Part shown: positions 1 to 11,400 of the stretch, in pieces
Position numbering within the stretch: position 1 is the first letter of the stretch
How the letters are laid out: each line of letters opens with the position of its first letter
NCBI GenBank assembly: GCA_030522415.1
Contig: CM060131.1
Location: 13,474,703 to 13,538,702, forward strand
Direction: 5' to 3'
DNA length: 64,000 bases
Source: Channallabes apus
Lineage: Eukaryota; Chordata; Actinopteri; Siluriformes; Clariidae
Program-made: the position numbers and the translations under genes
Notes under the pieces: generated by a model
Databases searched by the model: none
Told to the model about the DNA's origin: nothing
Seen by the model: the letters and a program-made list of their open reading frames with translations, nothing else

Positions 1-2390
1 AGCCAACTTGGATATCTGTTAAATAAAATCTGAAAATATCTCTAATAGAAAAAGTGTTGAGTGTTTTCTAATTTACTAAAGGATATTTTTAACAGATATT
101 TACTTATTAGGTTTTTGTTTGGCCTAATTTGTGCTAGTTTACCAGCAGCTAATTTGCTGGCTACCTCAGTTAGCTAAGCTAATCGAAGTGCTGAACAAAA
201 ATCTAGAAATATTTTATCAGATTTGTCTACTGTTAAAAAAATAATAATGAAAATTGAAATTTAAATAAAAAGCTCCTTTTTGTTTACTGCAGCAAGCACA
301 AGCTCTAGCATTAGGAGTTAATGCTAATAACATTAGCTAATGAAAGCTTAGTTAAAAGATTTCGTTATATTCTGGCAGTTTGTTAAAGTATTGTTAAATA
401 CTGTAAATAAAAAATATGACAAATTAATACTATACTTGGAAACTGGTAACTTGTTAGTTAATAAGCTAACATAGATATTATGGAAGGATGCACATTTATG
501 TATATTAATTAATTTGGTTTCTTTAAGAAGGATGAAAGTAAAATGTTTTCGCCCATTTAGTAGTTTTTTTTTCTTTTTTTTTTTTTTTTACTTTGGATCC
601 ACAAAAACAAAAATGATACTACATAACTCATTTCAATGGTTCAAAATGATATGTTTGGGAGGGGAAAAAAAACCAACAACCCTGCAATGTAGGATTGAAC
701 CCTCACCAAGCGACATCAGAAACATAATACCGGAACAGTGTGTCACAGAGAACATAAGTCAAACACGCAGCCCTGCATCCTGTCACGCACTACCAAATTC
801 CCTTCCATTTTCACAATCTGTCTTTCCCTGCCTCCGCAAGTTCGGGCTCGTTCTCTGGAGAGGCAGGCGTGCAAGTCTGGCATGGCACGTTCCAGAGCAG
901 GACTGCAACCTGTCGCCCCTCCACCAAGAGCATGTGGCTTTTAACCTCTCACGTCTGGAGCTGAGCAAGGGTCACATAGCACATGTCTTACACACACACA
1001 CACAGACACAGACAAACCACACCACACACCCCGGATCCACCCTTTCCTCTTTAGACGTGAGGAGAACCGAGATGAATGGGTGGTCTACTGTTCATCTGCA
1101 ATCCCAGACTGTTTCTAACTCTATCCATGATCCATGACTCTGAACACACATGTATTTTGTGTGTGTAGTCAACTGGATTAGAGTTTATGTACATTTTGTA
1201 CAAATGTACACACTTTCCATTAGCTTTAGACAATCTGTAATGCTTGCTTTTTTATTTATCTTGCACTGGTTCTATTATTCAAATGTGGCTACAATGTGGT
1301 TTTATCTCCAATGTTTTATAAACCTAATTCAAATCACATCAGTGGGATAATAAAATCCTTTTTAACATACTTCTGACACGTAGAAAAGTAATTTCCTTCT
1401 GTAATGAGGTGTTAAATACCCAGACTAATGATTAATTGAAGTCTATGTGACCAAAAATTCATATCTAATAAAAGACAAAAAGCCTTAGGTATTTAAAAAA
1501 AAAAAAAAAAAAGACATTAAGGGAGTTGAACCAAATACCCAAGCTCCCTACATGGTGCCCAGCTCCACCCCTTTTCACCTTTCCCACCTCTAAATCCATC
1601 ATCAAATCCTTTCTCTATTTAAATCTCTTTCTTCAGAGTGAAGCAACTCAAACGTATCGTATCTTGCAGCCGAGAGCGCTCACCGCCTGCCCCTCACGGC
1701 CTGGAGAGGATTTGCTGTTATTAAGCGCTTGGCCGGGTTCACGCCGTTCCTTCTCTATAGGGGGATCTGCACTCGGTCCAGACCGGATTAAACGTGATTA
1801 AGTATACACTGCTGGAAAATAATAAAGTAGACAATACCTTGGCTGGAAAAAACAGGATTTTCAAATCGGTCAATGCTCTTTCTGGTGCTTTATATACATC
1901 AACCGTAGATATGCTGTGAATTTATACTATTTTATTATTTGATTATACTATAAGTATAATCCCATGATATGATGCAAGTCGTTTGACAGGAATGGGATGA
2001 TAAATGTTACAGCCTGCTTTCGCTGAAGAGACGTTTTTTAATAACCAAGTTTAGACCAAAATACAGGTCAGCCTGTACTGTACTGTATGTGGACAATTAC
2101 TGAATAAGTTCTTAAACTTGGGGTCAGGAGATTTCTTTTTAAATAGATAATTATTGTAAAATTCATACACTCATTTATTTAATAGCTCATTTAAGCTCAT
2201 TTTATACCAGACCTCAGGAGCAGCACATCCACCAGGCGGTCATGTTTAATTTAAGCAACCTTCATGTCGGACACAAGAGGTGATTAAAAATAAAATGAAT
2301 AAATAAAAGTGTATTTTTGCATTGCACGGTTATGACGTAGAAACTCTACAAAAATACACCATTCATGCTTATTGTGTTCTGAAATCCTTT
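1..2390. other. Intergenic, no gene supported
   Basis: AT-rich non-coding sequence. It holds a poly-T run near 566-589, a short (CA)n near 990-1005 and a poly-A run near 1495-1512. Two less AT-rich patches (about 690-1060 and 1670-1800) have no splice-bounded reading frame or family motif that I recognise. The open frames here are short and their composition does not look like protein. Confidence 0.6.
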
Positions 2391-2439
2391 TTAATTTCTA
2401 ATAACCACAGAGTACTGAGGTGAAAACTTAAACTGAATA

Positions 2440-3045
2440 CAACCCTCGTTTAAACGTACAGTAATGCGTGTTAACGTAGTTTTTTCTTTCAGGGGTTCCT
2501 GTAAAAGGTCACCACAGCGGCTTATTTGATTTGGCATGAGTTTTGACGTGTATTGCTTTGCGTATCCACGTGGCCTGGACTTTTCTTTCAAGGTCGATCG
2601 AGCCTTGGTCTTCCTCAAGACGTGCGGAAATACCACAGACTGTATAAGACCTGGACAAACAGTTCGTGACGTCACCCATAGTTTTTCTGAAGTGGGTTTT
2701 GAACCTCCAATGTGGGAATCCTGGTCGCCACCATCTTGGCAGGAGCTGACTCCACCTAAACCCTGGTTAATGGGCAAATGGGCAGAACAAACGGAGCCTG
2801 GCTTTTGGTCGCACAGTGGTCATGAATGGAAAATCTAGCTACTGTATGTAGACCAAAGCGGTTTTCCTACCAGGCTGTCAACACGTTCACATCTGTTGTA
2901 AAATTGGGCATTTTAACATAGGCTCTATGGGAATTTACTCTCTTTTGGAGCCTAGTGGTTATTTGATGAACTGCACCTTTTGGCAATTCTGCATTTGACT
3001 CATTTTATAGAACTGGAGGTCGCCCTTTGGGAGATCGTCATACTG
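2440..3045. repeat. Interspersed fish repeat, family not assigned
   Basis: The text from the TGACGTCACCCATAG segment near 2668 to the CATTTTATAGAACTGGAGG segment near 3002 matches my recollection of a repeat dispersed in many teleost genomes, including a stretch around 2905-2935 reading GGGCATTTTAACATAGG. No terminal repeats were identified. A 100-codon open frame at 2536-2838 lies wholly inside it and is most likely incidental. The assignment rests on recall, not on a search. Confidence 0.4.
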
Positions 3046-3054
3046 TGCTAACAG

Positions 3055-3886
3055 CAGTGTTTCCCACACACAAAGTATACTTTGTCGGGCGACGCAAGTA
3101 GATTGACAGCCGCTCAAGAATATATGTACACCCATTTTCAAAACCTGTCCAAGAGAACGATGCCACCCGAAATCGATTAACTAGTAGCGGACCGTTCCCT
3201 CTCGCACTACCGCTGCTGTTCCTGTTTATTCTGCTACCGTGGGAGTGGTGTACAGAGAGGCAGTCAATGCCAGCTGCCATAAAGGAATGCCAGGGTGAAC
3301 GGATTCGTGCCGGCAACAAAGAACTGATCAATGAGCGATTAAAAAATTATAATAATAAAAAACTGCTTAATTGGAAGTCCAGCTGGTATTTGTCGACAGA
3401 AAAGTTATTATTACTTTTAAAACATGCAAATTATGCACTAATTATGATGATGATGGTGATGATCATTATTATTAAGGTCACAGAAACAACCTAAAACAAC
3501 CACTAAAACAGTGATCTTGTGAATCTTTGCCTGTGTGACCCATTTTTTTAATTATTATTTTCTGTTCGGTCATATTTAGTTAAAATAAAATAAAATTAAA
3601 TGAAATACGAGCTCTGATAAACAGTGCCACCTTTATTTATTTATTTATTTTTACACTAATGTTTAGTTTTTTTTTTTTTCCCTTCTTCTTTACTTTGTTT
3701 TACTCTTCACATATGGCTAGAATGACGGGAGGGTTAATAGGTTGGATCTCAGAAATGTCAAATAAATAGAAATATCAAATAACTAAAAAGGTCATACGCA
3801 TTTGTTGTTGGTTGCATGTAGTAGACCACTTCTGTGATGGCAGATAATGCCACCGCATGTCTATCTCAGACCTGTGGGAAACACTG
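3055..3886. mobile_element. hAT-like non-autonomous DNA transposon
   Basis: The ends are perfect 14-bp inverted repeats, CAGTGTTTCCCACA at 3055 and its complement ending at 3886. CAGTG-type ends are typical of hAT elements. A 5-bp direct repeat AACAG abuts both ends (3050-3054 and 3887-3891). This is shorter than the usual 8-bp hAT duplication, so the subclass is uncertain. The 832-bp interior has a short open frame at 3267-3494 but no transposase motif. Confidence 0.55.
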
Positions 3887-3891
3887 AACAG

Positions 3892-4476
3892 GGTGGCATT
3901 TATGCTCATAAAGGTATCACACAGGCTTCACACGCTTGTGTGCATCAAACCAAAGTAGTGTTAGATCCTAGATCCTGACTTTGATCAACGCAGGGAGCAT
4001 ACTGTATTATACTATGCAACACGCAATATGATACATCAATTATGCAGCCAACTGCCCACTTCTCTGAATGAACGGTAGCCCTCAATCTGACATTTAATAT
4101 GGACGTATACGCAGTCAAATTAAGTCAGAATTTAGCCATGTTTTTTTTTTTCCTAGTCAAAAGCAATGCACGTGAGGAGAATCAAATCAACAAGATCGTG
4201 TCACTGTCCAATTAGTCATGGATCGCACTATAAATGGCATCTGCTTCACTTTGTAATAAAATCCTCTTCATTAGGCTCCGTCAAGACTTGCTGCTGGTGG
4301 TCATTTATGGACATCAAAGCACAGGCAGGCTTCTCCGTGTGTGTGCTGTGTGTGTTATCTGTACGAGGCAGAGCTGATCCACTATTGTGCTTCCCTCTCT
4401 GTGTGTCAACTCTCTGACCCATAGCTTCACACAGCGCCGATACGCTTCAGAGACCACGAGTCTGAATGAGTGTGTA

Positions 4477-4479
<3 letters not shown>
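3892..4479. other. Intergenic, nothing recognised
   Basis: Non-coding sequence with a short poly-T run at about 4140-4152. The open frame at 4166-4417 on the plus strand lacks splice context and any recognisable domain. Confidence 0.5.

Positions 4480-4536
<57 letters not shown>
4480..4536 (+). repeat. (GT)n microsatellite
   Basis: An uninterrupted GT run of about 57 bp. It produces spurious Cys-Val and Thr-His open frames on the two strands. Confidence 0.95.
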
Positions 4537-4540
<4 letters not shown>

Positions 4541-4924
4541 CGTGCATGTGTGTGTGCACATACAATGTGAGGTTTCTTTTTTTTCCCCCCTCATCTGTTT
4601 TCCAGGACAGCGTCCATTAGGATGAGGCAAGTCCGTCAAAGTGACATCAGTATTAATGGACCGATGCGTCAATTGATGAGAACGGACAAACACTTGCCCC
4701 CCTCTCCCCCTCCCCCCATTCTCTAACTCTCTGTTCAAGGGCATTTTGAGCTAAAAACACCATCATGTCATTTTTGGCCACACTTTCATTAAACGGCATG
4801 AAACACTCGGAAATGAGTTGAATGAACAATTATGATCAGTCGACAAAACCAGTTGTGCCTGGACGCCTTTCTTTTGCTCTACATACATAACCGATTTAAC
4901 CCGATGATCTACAGTATAAAGACT

Positions 4925-5382
4925 TTGGATACCATTAAGGGAGAAAGTTTTCTCAGTACACCGGAGCTATGATCAGACTGCCTGCTTCACCTCTGAAATG
5001 CTGGCCTCCCAGGAACTCCCTTTAATAGGCCATATAGGCTGTACAGGGGGTGTCCAAGGGTGAGTTTCCGAAAATGTGCAAGTGGTGCATTGGGCAGAAT
5101 GGGTTTGTGCCTTTTCCTGCAAAAACAGAATGCCTTTGGTGATCAAACCATGCCATTTTTTCCATTAAAGGAAAGGTCACAGCTCTGTTTCTCTCATAGC
5201 GTACTGAGAAAACTTTCTACCTTGATGGTATCCAAGCACTAGTCAAACACTGGACCAAGTGTATTAGTGTAGCAGGATATTATTATATGGAAATAAAGGG
5301 ATTTTTTTACTCTCATAACTGCCTTCTGTCATTATTTATCATCCTACTGTATGTCCCGGTTTGACTTGAACGTCCCTTGTAC
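4925..5382. mobile_element. Rearranged mariner fragments in inverted orientation
   Basis: The right part (about 5180-5300) is plus-strand mariner transposase C-terminus, with residues IQALVKHWTKCISVAG read just before an AATAAA. It is followed by the family's right end, TCCCGGTTTGACTTGAACG, at about 5354-5372, then CCCTTG and TA. The left part (4925-5040) is the same transposase region on the minus strand, including the complement of GGGAGTTCCTGGGAGGCC. The two pieces share a CGTACTGAGAAAACTTTCT-like segment in opposite orientation. No intact transposase remains. Confidence 0.7.
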
Positions 5383-5940
5383 TGTACTTCTGCTTACAAT
5401 TTCTTAGGACCAGAAAAAACACTGCTGAGAAACGGTTTATGAGGCTCTTTCCAATGGATTCGGTGCATGCTTGCTCATCTGCTCAATATTAAACTGTAAT
5501 TTGGCCAAAAAAAAAAAAAAAAAAAAAAAAGAAAGAAAATCTTTCCAAACCAGACCAAACATCATGTGCAATAACTGGCACACTGACTGTGCTGTGTGTG
5601 TTTGTGTATCTTTCTGCTTCTTGTGCGCTCCTGTCTGCTTGCCAACATGGGCGTCTGTGCATGTGTGTGTCTCTCGTGGCTTAGAAAGCTCTGCGTTATC
5701 TCTTTTGTCCAGCTGAAAGATACAGTGTCCAGTTCTCCCAGTGCTGCTCCAGCTCTCATGAATGCCATGGAAATATCAGGCATGCGATGAATTATTTTTT
5801 TGGAACCGGTCTTTATATGAGGCTAAATGATTATACGACACATGAAGAAGAAGAAGAAGAAAAAAATTGGTGCACAAGTTTGAACTTATTTGGATATTTC
5901 TGAAATGAACACATGGTCCACATGAATCCACATACAGGAC
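5383..5940. other. Intergenic with poly-A run
   Basis: Non-coding. A poly-A run at about 5507-5530 and an (AAG)n-like purine stretch near 5846-5866 are the only structured elements seen. Confidence 0.5.
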
Positions 5941-6600
5941 ACCTAATACATGGTTGAACGTCCCGTAGCAAGTTTCCCCTTTAGCAGACGCTTTTGGTAG
6001 AATTGTGGATATTTGACCGCTCTTCTTGGAAGAATTTTAATTGGTTAGTTTCCTGGCACAGAACGATCCACAAGTTTTCGATAAGATTGAGTCTCCGAAA
6101 GCTTTAAAGCGAGGTTGTTGGACACTCAGTTTTGTTCAAGTTTCAAGCATCTATCTGAGGTTCTCTTAAAGAATTTTAAGGTAGTCCACCTTCTTCTCCT
6201 CCAAACATACGTCTGGTCAAAGCCTTCCTCCTCGAGACGTTTTCTTCGTCCATGTGGTCGGCCGTGAGCTTTGGTTGAGCTTCATTGTTTCAGTCTTGGA
6301 CCAGGGTCTTGTTTCTTTTGGTCCATTGTGATACGAAACTGGAATAATGGTAAAATACTGGTCTTCCAGCAGCTTCCAGTTCATGGCAGGCTGGTGCCTT
6401 GATAGTTGTGCTTGAAACCAGTTTCCTCATTCCTGAAGGGGATAGTTTGAGTTTTCTTCAAGGCCTTGACACTACACATGTCCCAATGACGTATATTTAC
6501 GTGCACTTGTTTGAACGGATCTAGGATTATGCAAGTTTTCAGAAATGGCTCCACAGATCAAACCTACTATCCTCTTCCTCGTATCTGTACTAATGTCCTG
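5941..6600 (-). mobile_element. Degenerate Tc1-like transposon fragment
   Basis: The sequence carries text typical of minus-strand fish Tc1-like transposases, for example TTCTCCTCCAAACATACGTC near 6190-6215 and TTCCAGTTCATGGCAGGCTG near 6372-6393. No open frame survives and the terminal repeats were not located. The family call comes from remembered Tc1-like sequences, so the borders are approximate. Confidence 0.5.
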
Positions 6601-6935
6601 TTTGTTGGTGAATCTAACCCATGCTACCAAACAAGCCCTTTATACAGTACTGTACTGTACCTTGGCACAGAAGCCACCACTTGGACATCAAGCATGATCA
6701 GAAACAGGACGTTGTACAATCATTCTTCCCCAGAAAGAGACCAGTTCAAAGCTCGAAGAGATTCATGAGTTCACGTAAACTTCTGACTCAAAGTTCTTGC
6801 TTCGCCAACACCGTACACCATCTTCCTTTCCTTACTTACAGTACGTGGGCAGTGACGCTGTCTCTCATGCTACACTGTCTCAAACGGAGTGAGTATTTTA
6901 AGATCCACTGAACTCACTGTGGTGTGTGTGTGCGG

Positions 6936-6941
<6 letters not shown>

Positions 6942-6982
<41 letters not shown>

Positions 6983-7226
6983 TTCCCAGTAAACACGGGT
7001 TTGTTCTCAGAAAGGCAGGGAGAAACGAGGTAAACTCACTGATGCTAACCACCAAGACTGTGTGTAAGCATGGGTGTGTGTGGGAAACTTGCTTTAGAAA
7101 CGTTAAGGCATAGTGGACACACACAGACACACTCATACACAAACACAACACACACACTATTTCTCAGGCATGTATAAGGACATGTGCAAGAGTGAGTAAA
7201 AACCCAACAGCTGCAATAGGAATTCA

Positions 7227-7293
<67 letters not shown>

Positions 7294-7359
7294 ATAAGTC
7301 TAATTTAGCATAGTGTAATCTTGATGCAGATGGAACAAATCTTCCCATGGCGTGTGGGC

Positions 7360-7393
<34 letters not shown>
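6942..7393 (+). repeat. Cluster of three (GT)n microsatellites
   Basis: GT runs lie at about 6942-6979, 7230-7280 (followed by (AG)n to 7292) and 7362-7393, separated by ordinary sequence. All open frames here are products of these runs. Confidence 0.95.
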
Positions 7394-7394
<1 letters not shown>

Positions 7395-7699
7395 GGTTTT
7401 TGTGGTATAAGAGGACTTTTGACCTGAATACGCACCAGCATTAAAGGGACATTTGGGTTTATGAGGACAGGGGCCCTGTCCTTATAAATCCGACACCGTA
7501 GACGTCTTTATCTCAGTCCAAGGATCAATTCTGTACCGTTTTTGGGGGTAAGACCTTATAGACCACATAAACCTGAAAAAACACCACCCACGTGTGTATC
7601 CTCTAACCCACGGATGCGCCCCTGTAGACCGGTCGCGGAACTGCACCTACGTCATTAAAAATTTGCATATATTTTAATATTCACACAGTTGTAAACTTT

Positions 7700-7860
7700 T
7701 CTGGTCTCTGATTGGCTGGTTACAAGAATCCTCGTCGGTGATTGGCCAGCAGTACCGGGAGAAGCATTTCCGCTAAGGGGCGGGACCTTAGAAGGAACGC
7801 GCACCAATAAGGCCTCGCTAAGAGGCGGAACTTCCTTAAACACAGCTGCGGGTGATTTAA
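7700..7860 (+). promoter_or_regulatory. NF-Y/Sp1-type promoter of the SET-domain gene
   Basis: Within 100 bp there are two ATTGG boxes (7711-7715 and 7741-7745), a GGGGCGGG GC box (7777-7784) and a CCAAT box (7804-7808). A GAGGCGGAACTTCC stretch (about 7822-7835) contains an ETS-like core. No TATA box is placed to drive the first exon. The array lies just upstream of a first exon that ends in a strong GTGAGT donor at 7982. The start site is inferred to lie between about 7840 and 7960. Confidence 0.6.
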
Positions 7861-7899
7861 TACAGCGTTAATCTCCGGAGTTTGTAAAGTAATATAATA

Positions 7900-7981
7900 C
7901 ACGCGGAATTAATATCGTGTTTGGACTGTCTGCACCTTGGAGAAGAGGACATCGGTGTCGGAAGCCGCTGGCATATGAAAG
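7900..7981 (+). other. 5' non-coding exon 1 with a three-codon upstream ORF
   Basis: The exon ends ATGAAAG at 7975-7981, followed by donor GTGAGT. Spliced to the acceptor at 8375, the ATG reads Met-Lys-Val and then TGA, so it forms a minimal upstream ORF and is not the start of the SET protein. The left border is a guess because the transcription start cannot be seen. Confidence 0.45.
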
Positions 7982-8387
7982 GTGAGTTATAGCGCCGTTT
8001 ACTCGCTTTAATTACTGCACGTGTGTTAGTTTGTTTATGTTTGTCAGTCAAACGGCGGCTGTTCCGACCGTCAGAAAGTGTCTCGTGCACGCTTAAAGGC
8101 GCTCGCGGATGCATATAAGTGTTCAGAATATTAATTTAAGGTTTGGTAAATTAGTTTTAAACTGTTTTAGTATATTTAATATATAAATTGAGCGTGTGAA
8201 ACGCGGCTGTGACGTCACGGTAGCCCGTCGTCATGACTACAGTCTGGGGGAGGGGGGGGAAAGGGGGGGACTCGCAGTACAGCGTTCTGGTTAAAGAGAG
8301 AAACAAACACACATTAATATGAACTTCAGCAAACATGGAGTGTAGTTATAAAGCAGCTTTTCCTCTGTGGAACAGTCTGATTAACAC

Positions 8388-8499
8388 ATGATGATGATGA
8401 GAAGGAGGAAGGCCAGTCCACTGGAGCAGGCCACACACTTCAGCCTTAAGCAGAAAGATCCAGAAGACCTGGAAGTCAGATTTATTAATGAGTTTAAAG
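8388..8499 (+). CDS. SET gene exon 2, N-terminal start exon
   Basis: Four ATG codons in a row begin the frame at 8388, followed by RRRKASPLEQATHFSLKQK, 37 codons in all, ending in FINEFK plus one base. The acceptor is probably the AG at 8374-8375 and the donor is GTAAGT at 8500. The basic RRRK start followed by xPExLxVRFINxFK resembles the N-terminus of fish KMT5A-like proteins as I recall them. Any of the four Met codons could initiate. Confidence 0.8.
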
Positions 8500-11400
8500 G
8501 TAAGTGACATGTTGAGGTGGGAGTGTTTAAGTACTAATGAGTGTCTCAGGTACATGACATGATGTTCTCCTCTTGTTTAGGGAGAGGGGTATTCAGTTGT
8601 ACTGATTTTGAGAAGGGAGATTTCCTATTGGAATACAGAGGGGATCTCATAAGCAGAGAAGAATGTGAGCGGAGGCAAAGAATATATCAGGATGCCCTCA
8701 AAGTGTTCATGTTTAAATTTACATTCAATGGCAAATTCCTTTGGTATGTACAAATATTATTATAGACATTGGGGGGGGGGGTGTGTGGCTGTTTGCATGG
8801 TTATTTAGCACTAATGATCAGGACCCGTATTCACCAAGCGTCTCAGTGTAGGAAATCACCCCTACTGTAAGTGGCCAAAAATTTCAGAATGATGCTATTT
8901 TGGCCTTATTTTCAGGAGTAGGGAGGGGTAAGAGCTATTCATCAAGATTCTTAAAATAGGAAATCATTCCCATCTCCACCAAAAAGTAGGAGAGCTCCGG
9001 AGGTGTCCTAACTGGTAAGGAATAGTTAGGAAGTGGCGTTCAGACAGAAATGCATGTAGAAGAGAGACGGTTTAGCAGAGCACAGATCTCATAACAGACA
9101 TGTTTAGACAAAAATGTAAAAAAAAAAAAAGTTTAACTTTTTCTCTGGTTACTAATTCCGACAGTCAGAAAAAATAAATTAAACTTCACAGATCATGCAC
9201 ATTCCCCCACCGTGCAGCATGAATGCATGATCCATGGCACACACATGTTAAAATAATTCTATTCAAATATACATTTTATCATCTTGTATTAAATTATTTG
9301 AGTGAACTGTTTACTTGTTTCTCTGTTATAAGCATCACTTCATTAACATGGCGTATCCCCATGTTTCTCACTCCTCAGGGGTACGTGTGACAAACTGACA
9401 GGTTGCACTGATGCTTTTACATATTGCACCCATTCACTTTTTATCTTTAGAGGTAGGAGTAGGGCAGAATATTACTTTATTTCTTTACATTTTACTCCCT
9501 ACCGCGCAAGGCAAAACACTCTCATCCTCCCGTTTTATTTGAAGTCATGTTGATCAGATTATGACTGACATACACAGCTCTATTATAGGGGCTTTTACCA
9601 GTTGTGATTAGAATAACGTCATGCAGCGAGTCACACATCTATAGGTTTTGTCCATGTGCATAAAACTTTCACATAACTGCCGCTGATTTCAGCATTTCAC
9701 TTTTTCACCGTTTAAAACTACAAAAACCTCCTGTAATGTGCAGCCTACTTTTTGCGGCTCTGTGTTGTAAAAAGTGACGTCACACTTTCCTTGGCGCAGT
9801 CTTACTCCTCGCCGAAAGTAAGAATAGAAAGCTTTATAAAGAACCTATATGTCCTTCTGTCTTCAGTCCTAAATAAACTTTGATTCCTATGAGTGATTCT
9901 GAGATGCTTAGTAAATATGGGCCCAGTTGTATTTTCTCAAAAACCATTGACGATTAAATATTCAGTGATCATGTATTCAAATAATATAATATTCGATGAG
10001 AAGCTTTTGGTGCTGATATTCTCAGTTGTTGTGTGTCTATGTGAAATAAGTATGTATTATTGTAGTAATGTATTAAATTGTATTATTGAGAGATTCATTG
10101 TCATTTGTTCAGTGTTGATGCAGCCCTAGATGATGGCTCCCTTGGGAGACTTGTGAATGATGACCATATTAAACCAAACTGCAGGATGAAGACCATCCGT
10201 GTGGATGGTAAACCTCATCTTTGTTTATTTGCCATAAGAAGCATCTGTCCTGGTGAAGAGCTCACATACAATTACGGTGATTCTGAGTGGCCATGGCGAT
10301 GCAAGGTATGTAGATGTTAGTAATTTTGTGCATTATTTTAAAGGATTGGGGTATATTAAATTCTTTAAGCAGTTTAACACACTTAACATCTGGTATCTGC
10401 CAGAGAATGTGTCTTGTATGTTACTATAAGTAAAGAAGCAGTATTCTAATTTTTCCCTTCAAAGGTTTTTGCATCTTTTGTCTATGGACACATGCTCACT
10501 GTGTTAGGGTTAGTTAGTTAGTTTTTGGGACAGTGTTCTGTATTAGTGTTTATAAATTGGTATCAGGTCTAAAACATTGCTGATGTGCCTGTTCGCATGC
10601 AACATGTTCAGCATTCATTGTGTAGACATTGGCACATGGAGAAACACAATTGCACATCTGTGATGTAAGTTAATTGACTTGTGATAAATTAACAATTTAG
10701 GTCTGCATATACAGTAGTATAGCCACTTCTGTGTGAAAAGTTTATAAGATTATAAGAAATATGATTCGACTGATCATATGAAATAGCATGTAAAATATTA
10801 GTTTGCTTGCTTGATGCTCGTAAATATTTAAAACCTTCACAACTCTGTTTTTAGATGACATCATCTAAGAATTCACTGCCTCCAGAACAAGATACAGCAG
10901 ATAAAAATGCATCCAAAAAGGTGATGTAAAAAAAGTGTCATTCTTATGATTGCAGTTACTCTTACAAATGTATTTTTATTCTCTGAATATGCAAACTTTG
11001 ACTTCATCTTTTGGATACATTGTTTGATATTCTGCTGGATACATTTTCTTTCTCTTAGTAAAAGTATTTCTGAATGTGAAATTTTATTTCTTATTGTCAG
11101 ATAAGCGAGTTGCCATCAGACAGTGCTGCCTGTGAAGAACTGATCGTAGTAACAGATGAGGTAAATTAGTTATTCTGCATTCGAGTAAAGTCATGTTTGT
11201 AAGAACTGTGCTGACCTACACATTTAGTGCAGTGTTTTACCTTTCTGTAGCTGAATATAACCTGATAATTGTTTTTTTTGTAGACTCCTAGTGAGGTTCA
11301 GCATTCTACCCATGAATTAAACACTACATCTCAGTCAGAAGTCAGAGCTGAAGTGGAAGAAGCGGTGGTAATGGAGTCGAGTGTCTGTGCCTGTGCTAAA

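Noticed and set aside
514..1137. 207-codon open frame
   Set aside because: It begins in AT-rich intergenic text, runs through a poly-T that encodes a Phe run and a CA repeat, and has no motif.
2536..2838. 100-codon frame
   Set aside because: It lies within an interspersed repeat, and the overlapping minus-strand frame is longer. No domain is recognised.
7466..7486. Palindrome around AGGACAGGGGCCCTGTCCT as a regulatory operator
   Set aside because: The arms are only 9 bp and the text belongs to a GAGGACA-rich repeat also seen in the SET gene intron.
8541..8765. Single-exon start at 8541 for the SET protein
   Set aside because: The first 13 residues are intron read-through. The upstream exon at 8388-8499 gives the family N-terminus and correct phase.
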